A stretch of 64,000 nt of DNA from Straminergon stramineum (lineage: Eukaryota > Streptophyta > Bryopsida > Hypnales > Calliergonaceae): positions 15,688,501-15,752,500 of the forward strand of contig OY987268.1 of assembly GCA_963920665.1 (NCBI GenBank), given 5' to 3'. A program made the translations under genes and the position numbers. Below are positions 35,543 to 47,733 of this stretch, in pieces (positions within the stretch are counted from its first letter, which is position 1; each line of letters starts with the position of its first letter). Under the pieces are notes generated by a model, which did no database searches, was not told the origin of the DNA, and was given only the letters and a program-made list of their open reading frames with translations.

Positions 35543-38465
35543 TCACCATCTCCGCGACCTTGACTCCTTAACAGGCACCATACCATCGTTGCCAGCCAGG
35601 CTCATGTACTTGTCCTTCCGCGTGAAATGCGTGCATTCGTAACCGAGGGTGTTAGCCAGCAGCCGTTGAATGTAATTCGCCACTTCGAAAGACGATTTGC
35701 CGCCTGCACAGGTGAGCTCCTTCGGCAATTCGTGGAGGAAGTGAAGTTCGTAAACTGGACGCAGATTCAAGTGACAGAAGAAGGGGTCCATAGCTTTGTT
35801 GCCGCGAGCTGTGGTCCCGTGAAACATCGTGGTGTGCGTCTTCACTGCCACAGGGACGATGCGGTCACTGAGCTCTGCGAACAAGGCGGAGAAACGAAGC
35901 AGGAAAGGCTCCCTGCACGTTGTGCCCTCTGGGCAGAGTGTGAGCTCGCGGTTGCCAGACTGGAGCACCTGTGGAAATCGAACATTTCTTTAAATTCCAC
36001 GTTTTCAGTTGTTTAGGGAAAATTTTGTGCTAAACTGAAAACTACTGTCATCACTACTAGAATAATATATAAGATGGTGAGGGAGTCAGAAGAATTGCAA
36101 TAATATACTCTCACGATTCCTCAGTACCACAAACAGGTAGGCTATCTCTTGTTCTTGCAGCCATTCCCAATTTAACGTTTGCAAGCAGGAAAAGTTTGTG
36201 CACTTGTTACCCCTGATGCCCACTATTTCCTGATTCCCCCGTTCCTAATGCACAATCATCTGGGAAGCTTCTGATACTTCCATGAGGGAATCAAGGATAA
36301 TCACTCTGTGACATTCTTGTAGTGCGTGATCCTAGTTTTCAAAGAAAGAACCACATTCGTCCCCTTTGCCCCTCACCTCTCGGAGGTTGTATTCTACTTG
36401 CTTTAATCTATGCAGTGACAGCCTCCTCTCTTGTTTCAACATAAAGAAAAAAGAGAGAACCACAGGTGAATTTTATTTTGGGTTGGTACCTGTCGCATGC
36501 TGGCCGAGTCTTTCTCCCGGTCCCTGGACAGGGACACCGTGGGCATGGGGGAGAGTTTTTTCGAGACGGAGGAGATGGAGTAGGTCACAGCGGGCACGGG
36601 GCGCCGAAGCGCAATGGAGACATTCACCGGGTCCAGGAGCGTGCGGTGGTTGCAGACGTAGAGGATTCCGGCGTCGCCGTTCTTCGGCTTCTCCGGGATT
36701 TTGCCCTTGATGATGAACTTCACGCCGGTCAACTTGTAGAACAGGGGCATGTACCGCAAGGGTACCCACATCCCGGACGTCACCCGGACGATGGACAGGA
36801 GCAAGCCGAAAGGCAACCAGGAGAGCACTTTGAGGGCGTTCAACGGAGTCGGACGTTGCACTAGCCGGCCGTCGTGGAAGATGAGCTGCTTCGGCAAGTC
36901 TTGTTTCCTCACTGCTGGCAATTTGGTCGGAGGAACCACGTACCCTTCCTGCAATGGACACCACGAGTAGGATCAGTTCGTCACCTTCAATGGCGAATGT
37001 TTGCTTCTGCATGAAGAGGGAGCGTCAGGCATTGAGACCCTCAAATTGAGCACACTCTAGTCCTTCTTTCTTCCAGCTCCTGGCACTCTAGTAGAGTTTT
37101 GAAAAACCATCACTTTCATCTGCTTGAAGGCTCTAAAAACGCCTGATGGTATCGATTCAGGATTTTTTACACGGGTATACTCTGGACAATGTCATTTGCT
37201 GTGTACTCAACAGCCCCTCGCGCACTTGTTAGATTTTATTATCGATGGCTACGTTACATATTTCTAGTATGTAGCGTATTGGGTGTAGCGTTGTTCTAGA
37301 GTTTTTGTGGCAGGTACATTCTAACTACGCATCTTGTAAGACGTGCAACTCTGTATCTCGCAGTTAGACTCTTGTGCAACTTTGGGAACCCCTGTTTCTG
37401 ATATACTAGACGATTCTCAAAATTGAGAATTTTGAAATTCGAAATATCTATTTGACAATAAAATATGATCAGGAGTTGATGGAAATAAACTGAAAGCTCT
37501 GATTTCTTGACTCTGCAAGCTCTCAAATCGTAAACTGCCGGTCAAGACCTAAAAGGAACCCAAATGAGTGAAAATGCATGGCTTCAAAACTCTTTGAAGC
37601 ATTTTCGGCGCAGTTGATTGAAAGGATGTCGATCCTTTCGAGAAAAAGAGAAGAGAGTAACCCCACACTGAATGTTCCCCAAAGTTCACCACTCTCAGCA
37701 ATTCAGACACTTAGACCTTTCCGCCATAGCCAGCCATTGGAAATTCAAACTACCTCCATCCCCAAAACATGTCACCACATAGCAAGAGAGACGAAGATTA
37801 AAGTTCGAAATGCGGGTTCAGAATTTCACCTTGCAGAGCGACATGAAGGGGAAATCTGAGGCCTGGTCACCGAGTCCAACATGCGGTTCGCCACCCCCCA
37901 TACTCCATCGCTTGAGCAAAACCTCCTTGTGCTCCCCCACCAACACCCCGGGCTTCTTCAGAAACCCTGTGGCCCTTCCCTTTTGATTCACCTCGATCTC
38001 CGTCCCCATCACCTCGTCCACGCACAACATCTCCTTCAGAAACGGCTCCACCATCACCCTGGGGTTCGCCGTCAGCACCACGCGCTTCCCGAATGACGTC
38101 ACCACGCGCCATGTCTCTGGGTGCACGTCGTCGGCGTAGAACTTGATCAGCACCGCTCGGGAGACACCCTCGATGTCCTTGAGCTTCAACCCCGCGAAGC
38201 TCACGAAAATCATGAGATGGATTCCTGCGGCTTCATTTATGAACGAGTAAAGGAACCAGATGAGGGGAGCTGTGAGGAGTAAGAGCAAGGAGCGGAAGTA
38301 GCCGCCTGCTTCGAAGGCTATCAGGAAGAAATACGGGAAGGAGGATCGGCCTCGTAAGAGCGTTCCGTCCAAATCTGTAATGACGGTCTGGTTCATGCGA
38401 TGTTCCCCGGCGCTACAACTCCCGACTGTCGGGAAGGGGCAACAGCTATGGCCCATCTTCGCCAT
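35543..38465 (-). CDS. sn-2 glycerol-3-phosphate acyltransferase with phosphatase domain (GPAT4/6/8 type)
   Basis: Transfers acyl from acyl-CoA to sn-2 of glycerol-3-phosphate and removes the phosphate, giving 2-monoacylglycerol for cutin; acts in the endoplasmic reticulum. Exon 1 is 38465-37830 (212 codons, donor AAG|GTGAAA), exon 2 36948-36490 (153 codons, acceptor TTGCAG|GAA, donor CAG|GTACCA), exon 3 35968-35543 (141 codons plus stop). All introns are phase 0 (881 and 521 bp), and 506 aa fits the family (about 500). The N-terminal HAD-type phosphatase keeps DLDGT at 31-35 and GDQASD at 199-204, so, unlike GPAT1/5/7-type proteins, it should be active. The acyltransferase has NHRTLLD (His313, Asp318), SRDR near 354, PEGTT (Glu379) and IVPVA near 404. 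Hydrophobic segments lie near 40-90 and 250-265. The start is the first credible in-frame ATG; a later one, directly before [10 protein letters not shown], is at 38396. No frameshift or missing catalytic residue was seen. Confidence 0.95.
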
Positions 38466-38940
38466 CTCCACCCCACCCCCCAAAAATTATTCCCACAAAG
38501 AATTTTCACTCACAAGAATCCTCTAATACCTTTCGATAGAGTCTACTACCAATGTGGCGTACAGAAGTTGCGTCCCGATGATTGGAGTGATCGAATTCCA
38601 ATCAGCAAGATCACGAGAGCCTAGCAGATGAACCCACAGGATCCTAGAATATTCAACCACAAGACCTGACTTGCCAGAGCTCTAGAAACTCCTAATGCTG
38701 CAGATACTCATCTCACTTCCTCTCCGAAGCCTTGCACCACGACATTTTCGCGGGTGCGGATAATGTGCGACGAGATCAATTGGTTTCGATCAACGCCCTA
38801 TTTGTGTCAGAGGGATCAAAGCCAACAGAGAAGGCGGATTGGGCCCCTACGAAGAGGGGACTCGGGGGAGTAGAAGCGGGCTAGCTGTGCAGGCTGATCG
38901 ACGATTGAGTGCGACAGTTGGTACTACTGCGGAGCCCAGT

Positions 38941-38949
38941 GCATTTATA
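38941..38949 (-). promoter_or_regulatory. TATA box of the GPAT gene
   Basis: TATAAATGC on the minus strand, about 475 bp upstream of the chosen start codon, in GC-rich single-copy DNA. It predicts transcription starting near 38910 and a 5' leader of about 450 nt. The position fits; no experiment or second element (CAAT box) supports it. Confidence 0.5.
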
Positions 38950-39097
38950 CTCTGCTGCGAGTCATGAATGGGGGGTCGATCACAGAAGTGGTGTTGATCT
39001 GATATGCAGTGACGCCGGGGGGTGATAATTAGATGAGTGGGGAGGATGTAGCGTGACGGGCTTTAAGAGGGGGTAACAGGTGTGGTGAGGGAGGGCA

Positions 39098-39137
39098 GCA
39101 GGTAGCAGGCAGGCAGGCAGGCAGGCAGCTGCTACCA
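39098..39137. repeat. (GGCA)n microsatellite framed by a GGTAGCAG/CTGCTACC inverted repeat
   Basis: About five GGCA units sit between GGTAGCAG and CTGCTACC, so the stretch can form a hairpin. It lies about 160-190 bp upstream of the GPAT TATA box. The effect is unknown. Confidence 0.7.
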
Positions 39138-39968
39138 GCCCAGTCCCAGCGCGTCGACGGAAGTTAATGCAAAGAGTCGCCCGGTTGTTGGGACGGGTGT
39201 ACCCGTGCTTTCAAGGCGGTCACCCCGCCCGCGCGGCGTCCAAAGTCCAAACAATTGCTTACTACTGCAGCTTTCTGTGATCTATCTCACCACAATTCTC
39301 TCCAATTTTGCCGCGAGACTTTCTGATATGCAGCAATTAAGCATCTGGAGTTCTGGACCACCACTTTGGAAAATCTCGTTCACGTAGGCCGTACGTAGCT
39401 TTCAGAGACCGAGTCACTACATCCTTGCACTGGTTAAGATTTGCGATAATATAACTACGTCGTTAGCCAGCGTCGACGGAGATTTGTTACATATATCAAT
39501 AGTTTATCGATGTTATGTAGATCGATCAGTGCTAGCTAGCGATCGATCTGGTCGTGCGCGGGTACTGGGTTATTATGGCGGGGTTGAATGGTGACATCAG
39601 CTGGCAGCTTAATCAGTGCTTACGTTTGACTAGCTAGTAAATTCGGTGGTCAGTATTATTGATTGTCCGACCTGGTCCTGCTTTACGTTGAGTTGATTAA
39701 TAATTATGCTTCTCCTCGCTCTCTGCTGAGTCTGCTCGAACACTGCTCGATCGATCGATCGACGGTAGTGTGTGGCATACTGGCATATTCTTGCATTAGT
39801 TATGATATAAGTTGCGTCGTTCGGTGCAGGCAGGCAGGCATGCAGGCCTTCTGACAGGCGCTTGCTACACATAACCTCATCGTCAACGGGGTCATCGACG
39901 ATCAGTTAGGCATGATTGATTGCAAGGTAGGGGGGCACAAGACTGGTGCTGATATATCTACAGTGCTT
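39138..39968. other. Distal upstream flank of the GPAT gene
   Basis: GC-richer low-copy DNA with GATC- and CTAGC-rich short repeats (GATCGATCGATCGATC near 39746) and a second short GGCA run near 39825. No gene recognised. Confidence 0.45.
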
Positions 39969-40046
39969 AATACGGTTAGTACCCTTTTATATTTCTTTTT
40001 TGACACAAATATATGAAATGGAATTTCATTGAATACGGTTAGTACC
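39969..40046 (-). mobile_element. 48-bp retroposon-tail insertion with 15-bp target duplication (copy 1)
   Basis: AATACGGTTAGTACC at 39969-39983 is repeated exactly at 40032-40046. The 48 bp between reads, on the minus strand, 'gaaattccatttcatatatt' then 'tgtgtcaaaaaag' and an A-rich tail. This is the footprint of target-primed reverse transcription of a severely 5'-truncated LINE or SINE. The core is shared with the insertions at 41905 and 52855. Confidence 0.7.
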
Positions 40047-40096
40047 TTAATAATTTTTATTTTGTGGCCACTGACTGCAAGCCTGACCTCCTTCGT

Positions 40097-40123
40097 CTGA
40101 CTGACTGACTGACTGACTGACTG
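40097..40123. repeat. (CTGA)n microsatellite
   Basis: Six to seven perfect CTGA units in the upstream flank of the GPAT gene. Confidence 0.9.
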
Positions 40124-40349
40124 CCCTGGGCTGATCCAGTGGGGTGCCAGGAAATGGACAGTGACCGAGCTATTTCGAATGTGTGACACGTGTCCTACCG
40201 CCAATGATAGTGTTACACCGTGCCGTGTTGTTACAAGTGTGCAACAGTCAATGGTGATTGTGTAACTGTACTGTAGAAATTTTCGATTGATTTCGTTAAA
40301 TTGGTGCAGTTCAGCCCCCACATTGTGACATACATCTACAGTGGAAACA

Positions 40350-41892
40350 CCTAAAATCGTCTAAAATAGTCAGTAGGAGCAATTCAGCATAGTTGGAGGC
40401 ACCTTTTTCTGAAAAATATGATGTTTGAAGTATTAGCAATTGAAAATCATGAATTTCAAAAAATAATAAAATGAAATCAGATGTGGCATGTAACTCTATG
40501 AATTTTCAAAATGGAAGCTATGTAGACCATTTGAGCCATCATGTAGCTAGATCTAAAATCAAGCTCTATTAAAATTAGAAGTCAAACTAGTTGTAGTTAA
40601 GTAAGGGGACTATTTAATGACACTATATTGGAAGTCTCAGGACAATTCAAGGGGAATCTATTGTGCATAAATGGGTATTAGAATGGACTTGGGTGGGGTT
40701 TTTGTTGTTGTTTGAAAGAAATGGAAGAAAATTTCATTGCTTTTAGGGTGTTTCTACCTTACACAATGGTTTGAAAATTGGGGTAGGTATGGTATAAGTT
40801 TACATTCTAGATAGTGCATCTTGAAAAATGTCAAAATAGTAGAATATCACCAATTTCATGAGATTGATATAGGATTGTCTTGGATTTCAGAGAAATTGTA
40901 AACCCTTTTAAGTCTCAAAATAAGGAGAATTTCAAAGATTTTTTTGATTTTGTGAGAAACATAGCAAATTATCACCATATTGCTTTCAAAGGTAAATAGA
41001 AGATTCATGTTCACAGATTGTAGAAAAAATTGTACAAAATAATCTACTATAAATTCATAAGGAACATCTCTATTATATGAAAAAGAAAACATTAATTTCA
41101 AATTGCTTGAAAATTTAATAATTTTACATAATTTAATAACATTTTAAATATTAGACATGTGGTAGAATATAATAATAATTATATATTATATATTGTCACT
41201 AGATTAAGTTATCCAAAATATTCTCTTGATTCAATGAATATAAAGCTTAAAGTTCCAACATCATCCTTTAGAACTTGACAACTTAAATGAGATATATAAT
41301 GTTTAGGTAGACATGTAAATTCAATCAATGTGAGAGTTTGAATAGAGTGAAAGTGTGAGACCCATTCACATACACTAAGTGATTGACTTATAGATGAATG
41401 TGATTTAATTTGGATGAACATTTGGATGAAAAAATTGATGAATTGAGATCAAAATCACATAATTTGGGATAATATGAAAACAGTAGAGATCTAATTCTAT
41501 TGATTTTATCTAAAATATTGGGAACTTACATAAGCGTGCCTTACAAGTTTGCATAATTTCCAAATTAGTGCAAGTCTTATTGCTATATGATTCATTAATT
41601 GAATTAAACCATTCAATTCCTTAATCTTTGTTAGTATATTTTCACATTTTAGTTGGTATCTTTTTATGAATATATTATCCATGTCAATTTCATCAAAAGT
41701 CAACATTTGAAGATTCATTAATTGCTTGGGATGAATGAGATAATATTTGAACAAAACATTGTCTTGAAACACTCTATTCACCATCAAAATTTTGGATGTC
41801 AAAACGAGAGTTAACTTACTTTTCTTCTTCTTAAGCTATGTTTGTGAGTTGCTACAAAGAAGCAATGGGGGCAGCATGATTTCAGCTAGGTG
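40350..41892. other. AT-rich DNA, nothing recognised
   Basis: Very AT-rich. The longest frames (40856-41101 and 41506-41802 on -) have no motif and biased composition. Confidence 0.5.
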
Positions 41893-41956
41893 GAGGGTTA
41901 ACTTTTATTTTTATTTGACACAAATGAAACGGAATTTCACTGTTGAGGGTTAACTT
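41893..41956 (-). mobile_element. 40-bp retroposon-tail insertion with 12-bp target duplication (copy 2)
   Basis: GAGGGTTAACTT at 41893-41904 is repeated exactly at 41945-41956. The insert on the minus strand reads 'gtgaaattccgtttcatttg' then 'tgtcaaataaaaataaa', ending in the A-rich side next to the left duplication. The same core sequence and polarity rule apply as in copy 1. Confidence 0.7.
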
Positions 41957-44112
41957 AGACAGAACTCATGTTCCTTAAGGTGGAGTAATTTGACATCAAT
42001 TTGATAGTTCTAATAATGATAATTAATAGCCGTTTCAATTGATTCTGAAGACAGAGTAAATTGTCAAAGTGCCTGATTTATAAAATCCAAGTTAACTTAA
42101 GTGAGGACAACAGGTACGTTGATATTTGGACTAACTTAACTGATTGATTGTCTTTGAAATGGAAAGCTCTTACGACACTGATTTATCTTATTAGCGCTGG
42201 TGACTACACTAAATTTAATATTTAAGTCAAATTATTTTAAATTAGTGAAACTTGAAAGAATACTACATTGCACTCCACAGTATTTTTCACCATATAGAAA
42301 AAGAACTAATTTCACGGCCTTGTCTTCACTAATAGGATGAATCAATGTACCAAATTCATTTAATGTTTTGTTTTTTATTATTTAGACAAAGGAAATATAT
42401 TATTTCACCAATGAACAAGAATTTTGACATTTTTCATCATTTTAATATTTAACCTCTAAACTCTATGGTCAAAAATCCAAGATTTTATTAATAAAAATAG
42501 AATTTGATAACATGTGATTGATATTTAGGATCAGGTCTTGTGACATGAGTGGAATGGGTGGAAGAAACTTGAAGTAATTATAGGATTGTGTTTTGAGTGG
42601 ATGAGTGAGCAGCCCAATATCTCTTTCTCCAAAATGCCATTGAAATTGGTGTATTCAATCGTGGTCATTCCAATTATAAAAGGACCACGATGATCCCATA
42701 ATTTGTGGGCATCTTGAAAAAGTTACATTGATAAAATTTGTTGTCTGATTTTTAAAAGGACATTCACATACTTTTGAATGTGTATAATAATGTGAGAAAT
42801 ATTCTTTGAACTATTTTTAAAATCTGAAAACATTGCATTTGCTTTAGACTCTAATAAGATTATTTGTTCTAAAAAATTCTTTCATTTTACAAATCTTCTT
42901 CCTTTTAGATGCATCATTTTTCTTATTTTAAAAAAATCCAATCATTCAAAAAAATTATATCTTACACATCCAATTTTCAATATTTTCTACAATTTTTCCA
43001 TTTTTATTAGATAATTTGATTCTTACTTTCATATGCTTATAATTTAAAAATTCAAATTCATCTAAATGCAAAAAGTATTCAAAGTGGAGCAACTCATTTA
43101 CAATCAATGTTTTCAAGGAGTTAGTAGGCCTTGGGGAAATGAGTCCTTAAGGGTACACAAATGGATCCAAAAGTGCTCACCCTCCAAATTTTGTCATGTA
43201 GCATTATTTTGAAGTGTCACTCAAGAATATGAATGAAGATTGTCTTTAACTTTACATGTGACACAACATGGTTGTAAAGTAATAGAGTTTTTACCAATGG
43301 ATTTAGATATACACTTCTATGACACTTACATGTTTCTTTGACATTTCTTCAAATCTTCATTCTAAAAAAATCACATATTAGCCCTAAATGCCCAATTAAC
43401 CATTTTATGGTTGATGCCTAATTTCAAAGGCTGCCCACATCCCTCCTAAATGCTATTTTTGTCATGTTTTTATCATATATCATATTTTTATCATGTAGTT
43501 TGTCAAATTTTTTTCTATGGCCTAAATCCCCTATATATTTATTAGGACTAAAATTCTACTTTGAACGATTTTTCAAAGTCACACTAAAAGAAATGCTCAT
43601 TGCATATTGTTAGGGGAGGGAAATCTAGCCATTCAATTAAAGACCAAGTCAAGAAAAAATTGCAAAGGCATGCAAGTGTGCAAAGATCTAGTTAGTTGGA
43701 GCACATAGAAAAAGGGTATGTCAAATGGAATTTTTGTTTTTTCAATGTACTTCAATTGATTGCAAGATTCTGAAAATAATCTTTCATTGCACAAATCCTT
43801 GTGAAAATTGGCATGCCTGTTCTTCACTATTGATAATTGCATTTTATCAAACATGACAAACTTTTCTTTTGTGAAAATTTATAATATGGGCCCCAATATC
43901 ATTTTGCCTTGGAAAACCCCCATTATTTTCATTAAAAAATTGAATTGTAATTTAAGATATCATAAAATCCATATGCTCAAAGTCTTTGAAACTAAGAGTG
44001 TAGACTAATTTGATTATAATGAACAATCTCAAAAACTATTTCTAAGGAAAAAGACACTTTCATTTTAGAGACCACAAGCCTTTGAACTTTCCACTTTGTA
44101 TTTTAACCTTTG
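41957..44112. other. AT-rich DNA, nothing recognised
   Basis: No coding frame with a recognisable motif and no repeat boundary could be fixed. Confidence 0.5.
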
Positions 44113-44570
44113 GATTGTTGCAAGAAACACTTGTCCTTTTTTTATCCCCTTGGCCTGAAACAAGTGTTTTTTTTCTCATAACTTTTGTTTCATATGTCCA
44201 TTTTCTATGAAATTTGAAAGAAAGGTACATATGGTAGTTGTAGATGTTGAGTAAATTTTTCCATTTAAAAAAAAATATTTTACTATTTTGAAACTGCCCC
44301 CAATTGAATGTCTTCCTCAACCATTTTGGATTTTTATGATTATTTTTGATCCATAAATGCAAACTTGTATCTCAAAATTGGAATAAGAGGACTTCTACTA
44401 AATTTATACAAGCCTACAAAGAGATTCTTAAGAGATAGTAAAGTGTTCACCTTCCATGTGAGCTCAAAATGCACTACCTTTGTGCACATGCTAAGAATAC
44501 AATTTTTTATTCTAAAGATGAAAATGGTTGAGAAGAAGCATCTTCAAGTTTGGAAAAATCAATTCTTTTA
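44113..44570 (+). mobile_element. Truncated copy of the GATTGCAAGAAACA TIR element
   Basis: Begins 'gattgttgcaagaaacactt' and continues with 'catgaaatttg'-, 'gtagttgtaga'- and 'tgcccccaattgaatgtct'-like blocks in the same order as the left half of 20660-21369. The right inverted end is not present nearby. Strong divergence. Confidence 0.5.
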
Positions 44571-45121
44571 GTTTATTGTTTTGAAATTTTTACTATTTTA
44601 AAAAAATCAAATTCCAAAGCATCTATTTTCTTGGCATTTCCATTGCTCTTTTGTTGTTGCATGAATTTTAGAGATAAGTTTTTTGAGGGCTGAATTTTCA
44701 CACTCATACTATTTTGAATGCTTTACAAATTAAATATATATATGTATTCCCAAAGTCACAATACTCATGAAACAGGTCAATTTCAGACCAAAAAAAGGCA
44801 GGTGTTTCTAGCACGACCTGTTTTAACCTCTGTACAATTGTACTTGAACCCCTTTGTACGGAGAAGTTACAAAGGTTAAAGTAACTTACAGAGGCGGTTC
44901 TCCAATCCTCCCCGCATGCAGTTTCTCGATCCACACATAAGAAAAACCATTGAAAAATAAATTCCTAACAGTCCAGCACCTAATTTCTTGACTTACTTTG
45001 TTCGTCAAACCATGATAGCTGGGTAAGGTATAAGTACCTGCTTTTTTGAGTAGGCTACTCCGTTCATGCTGTGAGCATTTCAATTCACTCCAGTATTTTG
45101 GAGTTGCATCCGGTAGATGCG

Positions 45122-45355
45122 TTAACAGAGGCAACTTTCTCAAATGAAAACCAACCTCATGATAGACAGTTTGTCCACATCTCCTGGACAATTGTGACTG
45201 AGGCGATAATCTCAAGTGAAAAACAACCACACGATAGACAGTCCGTCCATATCACCTGGGCAGTTGTGACTGAGGCGATTTTCTCAAATGAAAAGCAACC
45301 ACATATATGATATACAGGTACATACTTTGTCCATATCACCTGGGCAATTGAGATC
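45122..45355. repeat. 72-bp minisatellite, three units, period of exactly 24 codons
   Basis: Units start at 45122, 45194 and 45266. The third is interrupted by about 26 bp of AT-rich sequence near 45305. Because 72 is divisible by three, an open frame on each strand repeats in phase: on + (45071-45310) TEAIFSNEKQPHDRQ-like units, on - (45157-45495) a CGCFSFEKIASVTTAQ-like unit. A protein-coding origin is possible but unproven. Confidence 0.7.
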
Positions 45356-46110
45356 AGTCTAGCTTCACTAGCTGTACATATTCGGAGTTCACACAGGGAC
45401 ACTTTTCCGCTGGGTCTGATCGATGAGTTCCCGAGATTTTGATTCCCACTTGCACGATCGATATCGATCCCGTCCGTGCTGCTCCAGAAGTCCACCCGGG
45501 TCGCTGGGGTGGACTGGGCTAGCTGGGGTGGGGAGGCTCGTTGTTGACGTGATTGTCAAGTGATTACAGCCCAGCTAGCTAGGTCACAAGCACGAAGATC
45601 AAGTGTTGTTTGGAGTTAGGTTAATATCAGCTACCTAAATTAAAGTTTGCGCAATACGATCATTGCATAGACCACATACCTATTCTATGGGCTGGAGCTG
45701 ATCGAGCTCGGGTGGCGTCCCACTCCCACGGACCGCCGTGCACACGCTTCTGATGTGAACGGCGTGGAATTGAAGTAGAAGTATGGAACACTATTGTGGT
45801 GCCTTGAATTGAAAGTTCTTCCAGGACTCGATCAGTGATGATGCGACCCTGTCGTCATTCCGGCCGGGACACACCGGCCTTGCATTCACACGAGCAAGCA
45901 AACAGATATCATGTACGTGTAGCAGTCGTTGATTGTTATCTTGAGGACGTACATTATCCGCCATAAAATTCAAGAACTGGAGCCACAGAACAGTGAGTGG
46001 TGGCTCAACACAACTCCAAAATACTGGAGAGAAAGGGAAAAGCAGAAATTGCATGTGCTGCCCGCTGACAGTTAAGTAAACATGATGGAAGTACAAAGAA
46101 AATATGGATA
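45356..46110. other. GC-richer low-copy interval without an assigned gene
   Basis: GATC- and CTAGC-rich short motifs and balanced composition resemble the DNA flanking the two genes. Frames such as 45791-46096 on - have no recognised motif. Confidence 0.4.
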
Positions 46111-46206
46111 AGAAAAGGAAAGGAAAGAATATACATCCGCATTTATCATAGAAGGATGATTGTAATAAATATTTGTCCTATTTCTTGTCTTCTTGCCCTT
46201 GGACAA

Positions 46207-46760
46207 AGCATAATATTCATTATTTTGAGAAAATTCTCTGAATTTGAGAGGTAGAAGAGTATGAAATAAATTTAAATGAAAAAAAATTGTTGAAAAAACA
46301 ACAATTTTCATTAAAATGAGAGTGAGAATGTTTTTAAAATTGAGACTGTTTAGGTCGAATTGACCTAAATAGTTTGAAAAGACAAGGTGTATTTGACTAT
46401 TTAGATTGAATCGACCTAAATAGTTTGAAAAAACAAGCTTGGATTTGACTATTTAGGTTGAATCAATCGTTCGTTTGTCTTTTTTTCGATCTATTTGGGT
46501 CAATTTGACCTAAATAGACAAATCCAAGCTTGTTTTCTCAAACTATTTAGGTCGATTCAATCTAAATAGTCAAATACACCTTGTCTTTTCAAACTATTTA
46601 CAATAGCTTGATTTGACCTAAATAGCCTCAATTTTAAAAACATTTTGACTCTCATTTTTATAGAAATTGTTGTTTTATCAATGATAGCACCTAAATCAAC
46701 CTAAATGAACATCATGAATTTGAGAGGTCCCTAATCTCTCAAAATAATAAATATTATGTT
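46207..46760. mobile_element. 554-bp foldback element inserted with ACAA duplication
   Basis: Arms of about 255 bp are mirror images: AGCATAATATTCATTATTTT at the left, AAAATAATAAATATTATGTT at the right. Inside each arm a 'gactatttag...cctaaatagtttgaaaa' unit is repeated two to three times, so the loop region near 46480 is a palindrome of palindromes. ACAA at 46203-46206 and 46761-46764 brackets it. The matching position in the solo copy (about 20705) is uninterrupted. The arms are much more alike than in the foldback at 29.4 kb. Non-coding. Confidence 0.75.
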
Positions 46761-47010
46761 ACAAGTGGTTTTGTGCTCATAACTTCAACATCCTTAGTCC
46801 TTTTGGCATGAAATTTGGAAGGAAGGTAGATGCAGAAGTTTTAGACATTCACTAATTTTTTCAAATTTTTCAAAATTATTTTACTATTTTTAACCTACCC
46901 TTGATTGGATGTCTATTTTGGCCATTTGGGGTGGGGTGGGGTGGGGTAGTACTATTTTTGACCCAAATATGCGAATTGGAAGCCACAAATTAGATATGTT
47001 GGAGGTATAG

Positions 47011-47733
47011 GGTGATTGCAAGAAACACGATCTATCGATTTTGTTGCGTTTTATTGATTTTTTTGGAAGTACTTAAAAATTAGAAAATTAATTTTTAAAT
47101 TTTTTAAAAATGCGACTATTATATACACCTTTAAGATGAAGGTACCCATGGAAGGAATTGTATAGAAAATTTCTCTAAGTAGGAGAACTAGAAAAGTGCT
47201 ATGTCTTAAGAAAATACATACCTTGATGTTTTAATTAAGGAAAAATAGTATAAATAAATAAATAAAAATAAATAAAAACTGGCCATTTGCAGCAACTCTA
47301 TGGAGATGGTCATTCACCAAAAAAAAAACCAAAATAATATTTTATATGTTATAAAATGCAAGCAAAAAGAAACTCACTATGTAGACTTCCACACCACAAA
47401 AAATTAACTATTTTTAAAATTCCTTATTTGAATAGCTACAAGTCTACTAAAAGACCATCTCATCCAAATTTCAGCTCAAAATTTGTTTTTTTGGGTTCTA
47501 AATAGTACTAAAACCCTCCAAATTGGCAATTGTGACATTGAATTGAGGTCAATTTTTGGATAGTAAATTATTTTTGGAAATTAGGAAAAAATTAGGAAAG
47601 GTGTATGATAGTCACGAGTACCTTTTTTATAAATCTTGAGTCATTTGGAGACAAAACACAAAAGTTATAGGCAAAAAACTAATCAGCACACACCATGTGA
47701 CACAAAATAGGGCAAATGTTTCTTGCAATCACC
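47011..47733. mobile_element. 723-bp TIR element nested in the 46155 element
   Basis: Starts GGTGATTGCAAGAAACA and ends TGTTTCTTGCAATCACC, a perfect 17-bp inverted repeat. The tips match its host's family, but the interior is different. A second inverted block lies inside the ends: 'actattatatacacctt' near 47107 versus 'aaaggtgtatgatagt' near 47606. Perfect tips indicate that it is younger than its host. It lies where the solo copy reads uninterrupted near 20945. Confidence 0.75.

Noticed and set aside
36366..37012. Several open frames on + and alternative - frames over GPAT exon 2
   Set aside because: They are shadows of the GC-rich GPAT coding frame, which carries all family motifs.
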